37,646 nt of DNA from Xanthobacter autotrophicus (GCF_029991245.1 NZ_JAIVFO010000026.1:1-37646); one strand, 5' to 3'; shown: positions 1-8,939, numbered from the stretch's first letter. Notes: generated by a model from the sequence alone, not told the origin. Translations and numbers: made by a program.

Positions 1-41
1 GGGATGTGGCGGGGGGCAGGGGCGGTCATGTCTGGTCCTTT

Positions 42-190
42 GAGCGCTTTCGAGCGAAGTGGAAACCGGTTCGCGGAAAGAAAACGCGCCCAACTCGACA
101 ACCTGGAGCGTTTTCCCGATTCGATGAAACGGGGAGAGGCTCTAGAGCATTTTCGAGCGAAGTGGACACCGGTTCGCGTGAAGAAAATGC
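42..190. repeat. RIME-like palindromic intergenic repeat cluster
   Basis: Two related 44-base dyads lie at 44-87 and 147-190. Both have the layout arm, GCGAA, spacer ending ACCGG, TTCGC, complementary arm. The outer arms of the second copy are GCATTTTC and GAAAATGC. The first copy has GCGCTTTC and GAAAACGC, with one mismatch. Between them, 107-135 carries a related fragment with TCCCG and CGGGGA arms. This matches the general form of the intergenic palindromes (RIME type) scattered through Rhizobiales genomes. The family assignment is from memory of that sequence type. No gene is visible in 1-197. Confidence 0.75.
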
Positions 191-197
191 GATAACT

Positions 198-1202
198 CTA
201 GGAAGCGAAATGATCGTGCCACGTCTTCTGGCAATCGGGGAAGGGCAGGCGGGTGGCGCAAAAGATCGCCCGCGCCACCGCCCGTGCCAGCACCACCGAG
301 GCCAGCGCGCCGAGCCGCGCGAGGTCGGGCAGGGGCACCTCCAGCGGGCGCTTTTCGGTGGAGAGCGCGAACACCACGTCGCCGTCCAGCGGCGTGTGCA
401 CCGGAAACAGCGCCAGGGCCAGCCCGTTCTGCGCCATGATGGCGAGCCGGCGCACCTCGACGGTGGTGAGGATGGCGTCGGTGGCCACCACGGCGATGGT
501 GGTGGAAAAGCGCGAGATGCCGCCCTTCAGGTGCGGATGGGTCACCTCGTCCGCCAGCGCCTGTGACACGGCTTGGGGCAGGCCGAGGCCGCCGAACTCG
601 CCGTCCCGCTCATAGGGCGCGGCGCGAAACTGCGGGCCGTCGCCGAACAGCGGGCTGCCCGCCGCGTTCACCGCCACCACGGCGCCAACCACATGGCCGG
701 ACGCGGCAATCGCGGACGCCGAGCCGAGCCCGCCCTTCACAGTGGCGGTGGTGCAGCCGGTTCCCGCGCCCACCGAGCCGAGGGTGAAGTCGAGGTCGGC
801 CGCCTCCAGCGCGTCGCGGCCGAGCTGGGCGTAGGGCGGGTGGGATTCCCAGCCCTTGTCGCCGCCGTTCAGCAGGTCGAACAGGATGGCGCCGGGCACG
901 ATGGGCACCTTCGCCGTGCCCACGGCGAAGCCCCGCCCCCGCGCGGCGAGGCCCGCCATGACCCCGGAGGCGGCATCGAGCCCGAAGGCCGAGCCGCCGG
1001 AAAGGGTAATGGCGTCCACCCGCGCCACCGTGGCGGCGGGATCCAGCAGGTCGGTTTCCCGCGTTCCCGGACCGCCGCCGCGCACGTCCACCGCCGCCAC
1101 CGCCGGCTCGTCGCACAGCACCACCGTGACGCCGGTGCCGATGTGCGGATCGGTGGCATTGCCGACCCGAAGGCCGGGCACGTCGGTGATGAGGTTGCGC
1201 AC
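198..1202 (-). CDS. P1-family (S58, DmpA-like) aminopeptidase/esterase
   Basis: This 334-residue protein belongs to the DmpA/BapA family of self-processing Ntn-type hydrolases, which cleave small N-terminal residues, beta-peptides or D-amino acid amides and esters. The N-terminus (NLITDVPGLRVGNA), the GSVGAGTGCTTA segment at 142-153 and KGGLGSAS at 156-163 are typical. The autoprocessing site aligns at Ser233/Thr234 in FSTTIAVVATDA, so the nucleophile would be Thr234, whereas DmpA uses Ser. The start codon is GTG, chosen because the family N-terminus begins there. The gene follows the ParA-like ATPase by 34 bases on the same strand and may be co-transcribed with it. The family is clear; the substrate is unknown. 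Confidence 0.9.
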   Translation of the reverse strand: MRNLITDVPGLRVGNATDPHIGTGVTVVLCDEPAVAAVDVRGGGPGTRETDLLDPAATVARVDAITLSGGSAFGLDAASGVMAGLAARGRGFAVGTAKVPIVPGAILFDLLNGGDKGWESHPPYAQLGRDALEAADLDFTLGSVGAGTGCTTATVKGGLGSASAIAASGHVVGAVVAVNAAGSPLFGDGPQFRAAPYERDGEFGGLGLPQAVSQALADEVTHPHLKGGISRFSTTIAVVATDAILTTVEVRRLAIMAQNGLALALFPVHTPLDGDVVFALSTEKRPLEVPLPDLARLGALASVVLARAVARAIFCATRLPFPDCQKTWHDHFAS

Positions 1203-1236
1203 CCTCAGGCCTGCGGCCGGCGCTGGTGGCGGGTGC

Positions 1237-2010
1237 TCAGATGCCGACCCGGCCGAGCTGGGCGTAGACGTCGTCGGACCAGGTCTTCAGGTCCATGAGG
1301 CCGGCATAGGCGGACCAGATCTCGATGCCGAATTTCTCGGACAGGTCGTTCTCGGTGGCGGCCAGCGCCTCCTCCACCGGGGTGAAGGTGCGCTCCAGGT
1401 GGGGCCAGAGTTCCGAGGTGCAGCGCGGGATGCTGACAAAGCTCAGGCTGCGCCCGCCGCCCGCCTTCTCGATGCGGGCGAGGTTCTGCCCCTCGAAGGA
1501 GCCGCCCACCTCGTTCTTCACCACGATGATGTTGGCCACCGGCAGGGCGCCGCCCACCACCACGTCCTCGATGAGGGTGGAGACGTTCTCGATGGAGTGC
1601 GTCTCCGGCTTGGTGATGACGATGAGGTCGATCTCCGGCGAGTTGCGCTGCTGCATGATGTGGGTGACGCGACGGTGGTGGGCCCACTGCACCAGCTGCG
1701 GCACCACGTTGGCGCCGAGGTCCAGCACCGCGCCGCCGGTCAGCAGCAGGCCGCCGAAGCGGTCCCAGTAGCGCAGCGGGGCGTTGGCGTCGTTCTCGGA
1801 CTTGCTGGACCCAAGGGCCGAGCCGATGCCCAGCTCCAGCACCTTGGAGGGGAAGAACTTGCCGATCTTGGAATGGCCGGTGCCGTCGGTGAAGTCGGCG
1901 GCCACCAGCTTGTAGGCGAGGTCGCGCTTCCGGAGCGCGGAAAACACCATTTGCGCGAGCGTGGTCTTGCCCTGTCCGCCGGCATAGGCCGCACAGATAT
2001 AGGTCTTCAT
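1237..2010 (-). CDS. ParA/MinD/CobQ-type P-loop ATPase, divergent
   Basis: A 257-residue protein with an N-terminal P-loop, YAGGQGKTT at residues 9-17. Canonical ParA/MinD proteins have KGGxGKT(T/S); here the signature lysine before GG is alanine, so dimer-sandwich activation may differ. A switch-like VAADFTDGTGHSK segment (36-48) and the hydrophobic strand IDLIVITKPE (about 127-136) fit a SIMIBI-class NTPase. A GGAG lies about 10 bases before the ATG. The gene lies 184 bases downstream of the giant coiled-coil protein on the same strand. A role in positioning, plasmid-like partition or transfer is possible, but nothing in the sequence decides it. It is not a standard chromosomal ParA, since no ParB or parS is seen here. 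Confidence 0.7.
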   Translation of the reverse strand: MKTYICAAYAGGQGKTTLAQMVFSALRKRDLAYKLVAADFTDGTGHSKIGKFFPSKVLELGIGSALGSSKSENDANAPLRYWDRFGGLLLTGGAVLDLGANVVPQLVQWAHHRRVTHIMQQRNSPEIDLIVITKPETHSIENVSTLIEDVVVGGALPVANIIVVKNEVGGSFEGQNLARIEKAGGGRSLSFVSIPRCTSELWPHLERTFTPVEEALAATENDLSEKFGIEIWSAYAGLMDLKTWSDDVYAQLGRVGI

Positions 2011-2149
2011 GGCACAGGCTCCGATCGCTGGCGCACGATCGGCTCGGGGTCATTTCCCCCGGGCTGATCGCGCTCTCTGTGGGCGAAAAGACAGTTTTGC
2101 CGAAGGGATGGCCCCTGCGCGGGGAAGCCCGGCACCGATGGATAGCCGT

Positions 2150-2182
2150 GCAGCACGCCGGAGGGAAGCCCCGGTGTGCTGC
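2150..2182 (-). terminator. stable hairpin after the giant coiled-coil gene
   Basis: GCAGCAC-G-CCGG pairs with CCGG-T-GTGCTGC, giving 11 paired positions plus one G-T wobble around a 9-base loop. It lies 13 bases past the stop of the gene ending at 2195. There is no T tract, so it is a hairpin or RNA 3' end barrier rather than a textbook intrinsic terminator. Confidence 0.45.
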
Positions 2183-2194
2183 ACTGCATCATTT

Positions 2195-5100
2195 TCAGTC
2201 GAGCCGGCCCGCGGCATGGGCGAGCATGGTGTAGACCTTGCCCGTGTCGGAGGTGAGGTAGGTCTTGGCGAGGGCGCTGCCGCGATCGTCGCCGGAGACC
2301 TGTTCCATCAGGCGCTCGAACTCGGTCACGTAGCGGTCCACGGTCTCGCGGAACTCCGCATCGGCCCGGTAGCGGCGCTTCAGGGTGTCGAACGCCTGCT
2401 GGCCCTGGGCGGTGTAGAGGCGGCGCGAGAACACGTGGTTTTCGCCCTTGTTGTGGCGATCCCACATTTCGCCGGCCGCCTGGTGGTCCACCATGCGGGC
2501 GATGTCCGCCGAGAGGCCGTCGAGGGAGACCGTGGTGGCGGCTGGCGCCTGGGGGGCGCGGGCGGCGGGCCGGTCCTCGTCGGTCACGTTGGCGGAGGCG
2601 CGGGCGAGCAGCTCGGTGAGCCAGCCCTCCTGCTCCTCGCCCTGCGCTTCGCGGGACACAGCCTCGCGGACCGGAGCGGGACGCGGGGCCGGCCGCTCCA
2701 CCGGCTCGGCGCGGCGCGGCGCGGCAGGGGGCGCCGAGCGGCGCAGCTCGCTCTGGAGCAGGCCGCTCTCGGAGCGGCCGCGGGAGGTCTCGCGGGACGC
2801 CTCGCGGACGGCGGAGGCGCGGGCGGCGTCCTGCGTCGCGGTGCGGGCGGAGGTCTCCACCACGTCGAGGGCCTGGCCCTGGCGGGCCACGATCTCGTTC
2901 AGCTCGGCCAGCGCCTTGATCTGCTCGGCCACGGCGCGGCGCATGGTGGCGGCGCTGGCCTCGGTCTCGGCCGGCAGCTCCAGGATGCCGCGCTTCATCT
3001 CCTCGCGGGCGAGGGTGATGGCCTTCTGCACGTCCTCGGCCACGCGCTTGAGGTCGCCGGCCACCTCGGTGAAGCGGTTGCCGGTCTCGCCGAACAGGGT
3101 CTGCACGTCGGCGAGGGCCGACGCATAGGTCTCGCGCAGGGCGGCGGCGGTGCGCTCGCGTTCCTGGTCGGCGGCGGTGCGCACCAGCGAGAGCTGGTTC
3201 TCCACCGCCTGGGTGGAGCCGGAGGTGGCTTCCTGCACCACGCTGGCGATCTGGCGGGCGCGTTCCTGGGCCACCGTGAAGGTCTGGTCCAGCATGCCGT
3301 GGAAGGCGCTGACGCGGGCGTCCACGTCGGCGATGCGCTGCACCAGGGACTGGGTCAGCTGGTCCATGTCGCCGCGGCGGGCGGCGAGGGTGGAGTCCAC
3401 CTGGTCCTGCGCCGTGCCGAGGGTGCGGGCGGCCTCGTCCATGAGCTGGCGGTTTTGCTCCAGCCGCTCCGCAAGCGAGGCCATCTGCGCCAGGGCGCCG
3501 GTGGACACCTCGCGCAGGGAGTCGACCTGGCCCTGGAAGCGGTAGGCGGTGGCATCGGCGTTCTGGCTGATGCCATCCACGGTGGCGCCGAAGCCCTCCA
3601 CCTGGCGGGCGAACGAGCCGGAGAAGGCGTCAAGGTTGTTCACCGCCGTGGACATGGCGCCATGGAAGGTGGCGTTGGCCTCGGCGAGGCGCTCGATGAT
3701 GGAGCCCACGTCGCTCTTGAGCGAGGTGTTGGTGGCGGTGATTTCCGCCACGGCACGCTGGCTGGTGCGCTCCAGCGCCGACAGGAAGGTGCCGTTCTTG
3801 TCGTCGATGAGATGGGCGATCTCGGTGAGGCGGGTGCCGAGGGCATCGGCCACCTTTTCCGAATGCTCGGTGAGGGTGCGGCTGACGTTCTGCGACAGGT
3901 TCGACAGCGAACGCTCCACCTCGGACGCCTCGGCGCGCAGGGCGCCGGAGACGGTCTCGATGCGGCCCACGAGGGTGTCGGCGAGGGCGCCGCCGCGCAC
4001 TTCGAGGGAGGTGGCGACCCCGTCCAGGCGGCCGAGCACCAGCTCCTCGATGCGGTGGACGCGGCCGTCGAGCACCGAGGCGATCTCGGCGGCCCGGGTA
4101 CCGATGTTGCGGTTCACCACCTCGGCGCGCTCGGTGAGCACGTCGCCCAGCGCCTTGGACCGCGAGGCGAAGAAGTTCTCCAGCGTCTCCACCGACTTGT
4201 CGAGGGATTCGGTGGCGGACTTGGTGCCCTCGGAAATGGTGCGGGCGAAGGTGACCGTGCGGGTGGCCAGGGTCTCGGTGAGGCTCTGGGAGCGCTGGTC
4301 CAGCGTCTGCTCGATGCGCGAGATGCGCTGGTCCATGATGGTGGCCACATTGTCGGTGGTGGCCGACAGGCGCTCGTCCAGGGTGGAGGTGGCGTGCTTG
4401 AGGTTCTCGTTCACCGCGGCGACGCGGTGGGCGATCTGCTCCACCAGCTCGGGGGCGTGCACCTTCATGGTGGTGTCGAAGGCGCGCACGCCCTCCTGCA
4501 TGGTGCGGGCGATGGCGGAGCCGTCGTGCTGCAGGCGCTCGGCGAGGTCGGCGCCGCCCACGGTGATGGTCTCCTCGATCGCCTTGAGGCGGGCGGTGAG
4601 CATCTCCTTGATGGCGTCGCCCTTGACCCCGATGGTGGCGACCAGCATGTCGGCGGTCTCGCGGAAGGCGTCGGTGACCTTGGAGCCGCGCGCGCCGATG
4701 GCCTGCGTCACCTCGCCGGCGACGCGGGACAGCCGCTCGGTCATGTCCGAGCCGGCGATGTTGAGCGAGGAGCTGATCTCGTTGCCCTTGTCGACGAAGG
4801 CGGCCACCACCTGGGTGCTGGACCGGTCGAGGGACGAGGTGATGCGTTCGCCGGTCTCGGCGAGGCGCTGCTGCAGGTCCTCGCCGCGCACGGCCACGGC
4901 GTCATAGATGCGGTTGCCGGTGACCTCGATGCGGTCGGCCAGGTCGGTGCCGCGCACCGAGAGGGTCTGGGCCACGCGCTCGCCGGTCTCCTCGAACTTC
5001 TTGATCAGCTCGCCGCCGCGGGTGGAGAAGTCCTGCACCGCGCTTTCGCTGGTGGCGCGCAGGGCGGTGTTCACCTGCGACACGCGCTGGTCGATGTCGT

Positions 5101-6430
5101 CGGCGAAGCGGTTCGAATTGTCGGCCAGCGTCTCGCCGATGCCGTGCTTCAGGCGGTCGATGTTGGCGGTGATGTCCTCGCCCCACCGGTCGATGAGCTG
5201 GGCCACGTCCGACGTGGTGGACAGGAGGTTGGTGGAGAGGTCGTCGGTGCGGGACTTCAGCGTGTGCACCAGCAGGTCGCCGGATTCCGACAGGTCCTGG
5301 CGGATGTCGGAGCCGGTGAGCTGGAGGCGGTCGATCAGCTCGCCGCCCTTGGCGGTGAGGCCGTCGATCATGCTGTCGCCCACCCGGGCGAGGGCGGCGG
5401 TGATGTGCTCGCCCTTCTGGCCCAGGATCTCGGTGACCTGCTCGCTGGCCTCCATCATGGTGCCGTGGATGCGCGAGGCCACGTCCTTCACCTCGTTGGA
5501 GAGCACCGCCTCGGCGCTCACGATGCCCTCGCGCAGGCGCTCGGTCTCGATCTGAATGTTGTGGCGCTCGTTCCGCAGCTCGTCGATGAGGGAGCGGATG
5601 CGGGCCTCGTTCTCCTCATAGGCGCGCTCGAGGATGGACACCTCCGCGCGCACCATGGCTTCCAGCTCGCCGGCGCGGGAGATGGCGCGATCGACGCCGT
5701 CGCCCATGGCCGCCACCTCGCGGCGCACCGCCTGGCCCACGGTGACCACCGTCTCGGTGGCGATGGATTCCGGCTGGGCGAGGCGCAGGGCCACCTCGGT
5801 CATGGAGCGGGCGATGCCCTGAAGCTCCAGAGACCGGCGCAGCACGCTGGCGAGGCCGAAGAAGGCGAGCGGCGGCAGCAGGATGCCGGCGAAGATGCCG
5901 AGCAGGGCCGGGGAGGTGAACAGGGAGTCCACGCCGCTGGAGCTGGCCATCAGGCCCCGGTGATAGGCGAAGGCGAAGGCGATGCCGGCGATGATCCACA
6001 GCGCCGAGGCGCCGGCCGCCCAGTAATAAGGCGTGGCCGCCGAGCGCTTCTGGAGCTGGCCCAGCAGCTGGCCGATGGTCTGGCGGTCGTCGTTGGCGGC
6101 GCGGCGCTCGGCGTCGATGCGCGCGCGCTGCGGGCCGTCGCGCCGGCCTTCGGGCCGCGGCGCATCGGGCCTGAGGGCATCGCCTTCCGGCGGCCGGGGC
6201 CTGCGGTTGATGGGCCGGCCGTCGCGGGGCGGCGCCGAGGGCAGGAGGCGCTCGCCTCCGGCAGCGCGGTCCCCGACAGAGCGGTCCTGAGAGTAGGCGG
6301 GCTCGGTTCCCCTGTCAGGCCCCTTGGCCGAGGGACCCGCTTCGGCATTGTCGAGCTCCAGCGTCAGAGCTTCCTGGATAGCCGACAGAGCCGCCTCGGT
6401 CGGGTCCTGGATCTTCTTTGGTTGCTTCAT
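2195..6430 (-). CDS. GPR-like giant membrane-anchored coiled-coil polarity protein
   Basis: A 1411-residue protein. The order is a Pro/Arg-rich cytoplasmic head (1-130), two membrane segments (about 136-157 and 174-196), and a very long helical region. From about 294 to 953 this region follows an unbroken 11-residue repeat. Further coiled coil is followed by an Arg/Ala/Pro linker, then a compact C-terminal domain (about 1307-1411) containing RRLYTAQGQQAFDTLKRRY. The architecture resembles the Growth Pole Ring protein of Agrobacterium, which organises polar growth in Rhizobiales; the assignment is by architecture and memory, not alignment. The ATG at 6430 is preferred over an ATG 24 codons upstream because GAGG lies about 9 bases before it and MKQPKK is a better N-terminus. 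A role in cell-pole organisation is inferred. Confidence 0.75.
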   Translation of the reverse strand: MKQPKKIQDPTEAALSAIQEALTLELDNAEAGPSAKGPDRGTEPAYSQDRSVGDRAAGGERLLPSAPPRDGRPINRRPRPPEGDALRPDAPRPEGRRDGPQRARIDAERRAANDDRQTIGQLLGQLQKRSAATPYYWAAGASALWIIAGIAFAFAYHRGLMASSSGVDSLFTSPALLGIFAGILLPPLAFFGLASVLRRSLELQGIARSMTEVALRLAQPESIATETVVTVGQAVRREVAAMGDGVDRAISRAGELEAMVRAEVSILERAYEENEARIRSLIDELRNERHNIQIETERLREGIVSAEAVLSNEVKDVASRIHGTMMEASEQVTEILGQKGEHITAALARVGDSMIDGLTAKGGELIDRLQLTGSDIRQDLSESGDLLVHTLKSRTDDLSTNLLSTTSDVAQLIDRWGEDITANIDRLKHGIGETLADNSNRFADDIDQRVSQVNTALRATSESAVQDFSTRGGELIKKFEETGERVAQTLSVRGTDLADRIEVTGNRIYDAVAVRGEDLQQRLAETGERITSSLDRSSTQVVAAFVDKGNEISSSLNIAGSDMTERLSRVAGEVTQAIGARGSKVTDAFRETADMLVATIGVKGDAIKEMLTARLKAIEETITVGGADLAERLQHDGSAIARTMQEGVRAFDTTMKVHAPELVEQIAHRVAAVNENLKHATSTLDERLSATTDNVATIMDQRISRIEQTLDQRSQSLTETLATRTVTFARTISEGTKSATESLDKSVETLENFFASRSKALGDVLTERAEVVNRNIGTRAAEIASVLDGRVHRIEELVLGRLDGVATSLEVRGGALADTLVGRIETVSGALRAEASEVERSLSNLSQNVSRTLTEHSEKVADALGTRLTEIAHLIDDKNGTFLSALERTSQRAVAEITATNTSLKSDVGSIIERLAEANATFHGAMSTAVNNLDAFSGSFARQVEGFGATVDGISQNADATAYRFQGQVDSLREVSTGALAQMASLAERLEQNRQLMDEAARTLGTAQDQVDSTLAARRGDMDQLTQSLVQRIADVDARVSAFHGMLDQTFTVAQERARQIASVVQEATSGSTQAVENQLSLVRTAADQERERTAAALRETYASALADVQTLFGETGNRFTEVAGDLKRVAEDVQKAITLAREEMKRGILELPAETEASAATMRRAVAEQIKALAELNEIVARQGQALDVVETSARTATQDAARASAVREASRETSRGRSESGLLQSELRRSAPPAAPRRAEPVERPAPRPAPVREAVSREAQGEEQEGWLTELLARASANVTDEDRPAARAPQAPAATTVSLDGLSADIARMVDHQAAGEMWDRHNKGENHVFSRRLYTAQGQQAFDTLKRRYRADAEFRETVDRYVTEFERLMEQVSGDDRGSALAKTYLTSDTGKVYTMLAHAAGRLD

Positions 6431-6746
6431 GTCGCTGTCGCCTCTGCCTTCGACGGCGCGCGCGGGGTGACCCCGCCGGGGCGCCGTGTCCAGTACACAC
6501 ACCCTTTCTATCCGGCGGGGCCGGACGGAAATGGTTTACCGTTCCTTATCCTAGCCATGCTGCGCCGCGGATTGAACCGGCCTTGCCGCAATAATGAAGA
6601 TATCGTTAACGCCGGTCGCGACCGGGAGCACAACCCTGGCAAAGCTGGTGTGGCCCCGCGCTTGCAGCTATAGGCATCGCGATACGACGCGACGTCCTCA
6701 TTCCGCCACGGCCGGTTCCGGCGGGCGATCAGCAAGCGGCTCATTC
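6431..6746. other. divergent intergenic region, 316 bases
   Basis: This stretch separates the minus-strand giant coiled-coil gene from the plus-strand ferredoxin and must hold both promoters. It is locally AT-richer around 6575-6610. No consensus -35/-10 pair, CtrA site or EcfG site could be made out, and no coding region is visible. Confidence 0.5.
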
Positions 6747-7067
6747 ATGGTTGCCATCACCTTCATCGAATATAACGGCACGGCGCATCAGGTCGAGGGC
6801 CCCGAGGGCGCGACCGCCATGGAGACGGCGGTGCGCAACGGCGTGCCGGGCATCGTTGCCGAATGTGGCGGCGCCTGCGCCTGCGCCACCTGCCACGTCT
6901 ATGTGGACGAAGCCTGGGCGGACAAGGTGGGCGAGCCTTCCGAGATGGAAGAGGGCATGCTGGATTTCGCCACCGACGTGCGGCCCAGCTCCCGCCTGTC
7001 CTGCCAGATCAAGCTGACGGCGGCGCTGGACGGGCTCGTCCTGAACATCCCCGAGACGCAGGGCTGA
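6747..7067 (+). CDS. adrenodoxin-type [2Fe-2S] ferredoxin
   Basis: A 106-residue soluble electron carrier of the adrenodoxin/putidaredoxin group. The cluster ligands are Cys40, Cys46, Cys49 (C-x5-C-x2-C within [15 protein letters not shown]) and Cys86 (RLSCQI). The spacing is typical of this group rather than of plant-type ferredoxins. A longer reading frame runs upstream, but the ATG at 6747 gives the family's normal N-terminus ([11 protein letters not shown]); no strong ribosome binding site is seen. The partner reductase or oxygenase is not in the window. Rhizobial relatives serve P450s or Fe-S and heme assembly, so the exact role is open. Confidence 0.93.
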   Translation: MVAITFIEYNGTAHQVEGPEGATAMETAVRNGVPGIVAECGGACACATCHVYVDEAWADKVGEPSEMEEGMLDFATDVRPSSRLSCQIKLTAALDGLVLNIPETQG

Positions 7068-7120
7068 GGCAGGACTGATCTGCACCGGATGCGGTCCGGC
7101 GATGCCGGGCCGCCGTGGTG

Positions 7121-7672
7121 TCATTCCACCTTTTCGTTGGGATAGATGCCGAACAGCTGCGACTGCTGCACATAGCCGTCGAAGCCGTCGCCCATGAGCC
7201 GGCAGAACTTGCCGTCGCAGGTCTTCACCACGCCGAGCACGCCGGGCTCCAGCCGCGCCACCACCTTGGCATCGGTGTTGGCGGCATCGCGCATGGGCAC
7301 AGTCTCGCCCTTCAGCCAGGGCGCCACCAGGGCGGTGCGGCGCAGCGACAGCATGGAATGGTAGACCCAGCCTTCCGCTCCGTCAGCATCGCGGATGCGG
7401 CGCCAGGTCTCGAACTCGGCGGTGACCTCCACCGGCAGGCCGGCGCGGTTGAACACCCACGACACGTCGTGGTCCTTGTTGGGGCCGTTGCGCACGTTCA
7501 CCTTGTCGGCCTTGAGCGAGACGAAGCGCGGCACCGGCAGGCCGGAAGAGCCGTCCTCGGCCGCCAGGGCGGGCCGTGCGGTGATGGGCTGGAGCCCCGC
7601 GCCCGCTGTGACCGCCAGCGCCAATGCAAGGGCCTTGAGGCTTCGCATCAGATGAGGTCGCATCGTGGGCAT
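7121..7672 (-). CDS. secreted bacterial SH3-domain protein
   Basis: A 183-residue exported protein. After an N-terminal signal sequence (hydrophobic ALALALAVTAGAG, probable cleavage after ALA-A near residue 39) come two SH3-like units. The first, about 49-109, has VNVRNGPNKDHDV and EGWVYHSML. The second, about 118-175, has VPMRDAANTDAKVVARLEPG and DGYVQQSQLFG. Such domains bind peptidoglycan or partner proteins in the periplasm. Three in-frame ATGs (7672, 7663, 7648) are possible. AAAGGA lies about 10 bases before the first, while the last gives the most typical signal peptide. The gene is divergent from the dehydrogenase and convergent with the ferredoxin gene. Confidence 0.85.
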   Translation of the reverse strand: MPTMRPHLMRSLKALALALAVTAGAGLQPITARPALAAEDGSSGLPVPRFVSLKADKVNVRNGPNKDHDVSWVFNRAGLPVEVTAEFETWRRIRDADGAEGWVYHSMLSLRRTALVAPWLKGETVPMRDAANTDAKVVARLEPGVLGVVKTCDGKFCRLMGDGFDGYVQQSQLFGIYPNEKVE

Positions 7673-7825
7673 GACGGGCTCGTCCTTTCGTATGGCACTC
7701 GAAACGGGGGAGTGCGCCGCTCCGCCGGGCGCGTCAAGGGCACGCGGTGCAGGGCGCCTTGTGTTTCCCTGTCTGTCTGATAGACGGGACCAGAAGCGTT
7801 AAGAAATGGGGAATGGGGAGTAACG

Positions 7826-8827
7826 ATGGTGCGTCGCAAACCCCTCGTCGTCGTCACGCGCAAGCTGCCGGACTCGGTCGAAACCCGGATGCGCGAGCTG
7901 TTCGACGCGCAATTGAATCTCGACGATGTGCCCATGGATCAGGCCGCGCTCGTGGAGGCTGTCAGGACCGCCGACGTGTTGGTTCCGACCCTGACCGACC
8001 GCATCGATTCGGCGGTCCTGTCGCAGGCTGGGGAAAACCTGCGGCTGATTGCCTCCTTCTCCAACGGCGTCGATCACATCGACGTGGCGAGCGCGCTCAA
8101 TCGCGGCATCACCGTCACCAACACGCCGGGCGTCCTCACCGAGGACACCGCGGACATGACCATGGCGCTGATCCTCGCCGTGCCCCGCCGCCTCGCCGAG
8201 GGTGCGCAGGCGGTGATCTCCGACAAGGACGAGTGGCTCGGCTGGTCGCCCACATGGATGCTGGGCCGGCGCATCTGGGGCAAGCGCCTCGGCATCATCG
8301 GCATGGGCCGCATCGGCCAGGCGGTGGCGCGCCGCGCCAAGGCCTTCGGCCTGCAGATCCACTACCACAACCGCCGCCGCCTCCCCACCGCCGTCGAGGA
8401 GATGCTGGACGCCACCTATTGGGACAGCCTCGACCAGATGCTGGCGCGCATGGACATCGTGTCGGTCAATTGCCCGCACACGCCGGCCACCTACCATCTG
8501 CTCTCGGCGCGGCGGCTCAAGCTGCTCAAGCCCGAGGCCTATGTGGTCAACACCGCCCGCGGCGAGGTGATCGACGAGAACGCCCTGACCCGCCAGCTGG
8601 AGGCGGGCGAACTGGCCGGCGCCGGCCTCGACGTGTTCGAGCACGAGCCGGCGGTGAACCCGAAGCTGATCCGCCTCGCCAAGCAGGGCAAGGTGGTGCT
8701 GCTGCCGCACCTCGGCTCGGCGACCCTGGAAGGCCGCGTGGACATGGGCGAGAAGGTCATCGTCAACATCAAGACCTTCATGGACGGCCACCGTCCGCCG
8801 GACCGCGTGCTGCCCGCCATGCTGTGA
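7826..8827 (+). CDS. D-2-hydroxyacid dehydrogenase, glyoxylate reductase type
   Basis: A 333-residue NAD(P)H-dependent dehydrogenase of the D-isomer-specific family. It has the Rossmann motif GMGRIG at 159-164 and the catalytic set Arg245 (NTARGE), Glu274 (FEHEP) and His295 (PHLGSAT). Segments such as SNGVDHIDV and NTPGVLTEDTADMTMALIL resemble glyoxylate/hydroxypyruvate reductases (GyaR), which convert glyoxylate to glycolate. GGGGAG sits 6 bases before the ATG. The substrate is inferred by family resemblance; other 2-oxoacids are possible. It appears monocistronic, with a short GC hairpin downstream. Confidence 0.9.
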   Translation: MVRRKPLVVVTRKLPDSVETRMRELFDAQLNLDDVPMDQAALVEAVRTADVLVPTLTDRIDSAVLSQAGENLRLIASFSNGVDHIDVASALNRGITVTNTPGVLTEDTADMTMALILAVPRRLAEGAQAVISDKDEWLGWSPTWMLGRRIWGKRLGIIGMGRIGQAVARRAKAFGLQIHYHNRRRLPTAVEEMLDATYWDSLDQMLARMDIVSVNCPHTPATYHLLSARRLKLLKPEAYVVNTARGEVIDENALTRQLEAGELAGAGLDVFEHEPAVNPKLIRLAKQGKVVLLPHLGSATLEGRVDMGEKVIVNIKTFMDGHRPPDRVLPAML

Positions 8828-8851
8828 GGCTGGGGGCGGGCACGGCGTCGG

Positions 8852-8867
8852 TCCGCGCTCGCGCGGA
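8852..8867 (+). terminator. GC hairpin after dehydrogenase gene
   Basis: TCCGCGC and GCGCGGA form a 7-base-pair inverted repeat around a 2-base centre, 25 bases after the stop. It lacks a T tract, so an intrinsic terminator is only a possibility. Confidence 0.3.
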
Positions 8868-8939
8868 TCGGCCGGAGGGGACAATTGGGACGCGTGACCG
8901 TGGATCGCCATCTCACGTTCAGGGAGGGTCTTTCTTCCC

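Noticed and set aside
2009-6673. A 1554-codon open frame on the plus strand
   Set aside because: It is the antisense shadow of the GPR-like gene. It is rich in Gly, His, Ala and Arg with no domain, as expected opposite GC-biased codons.
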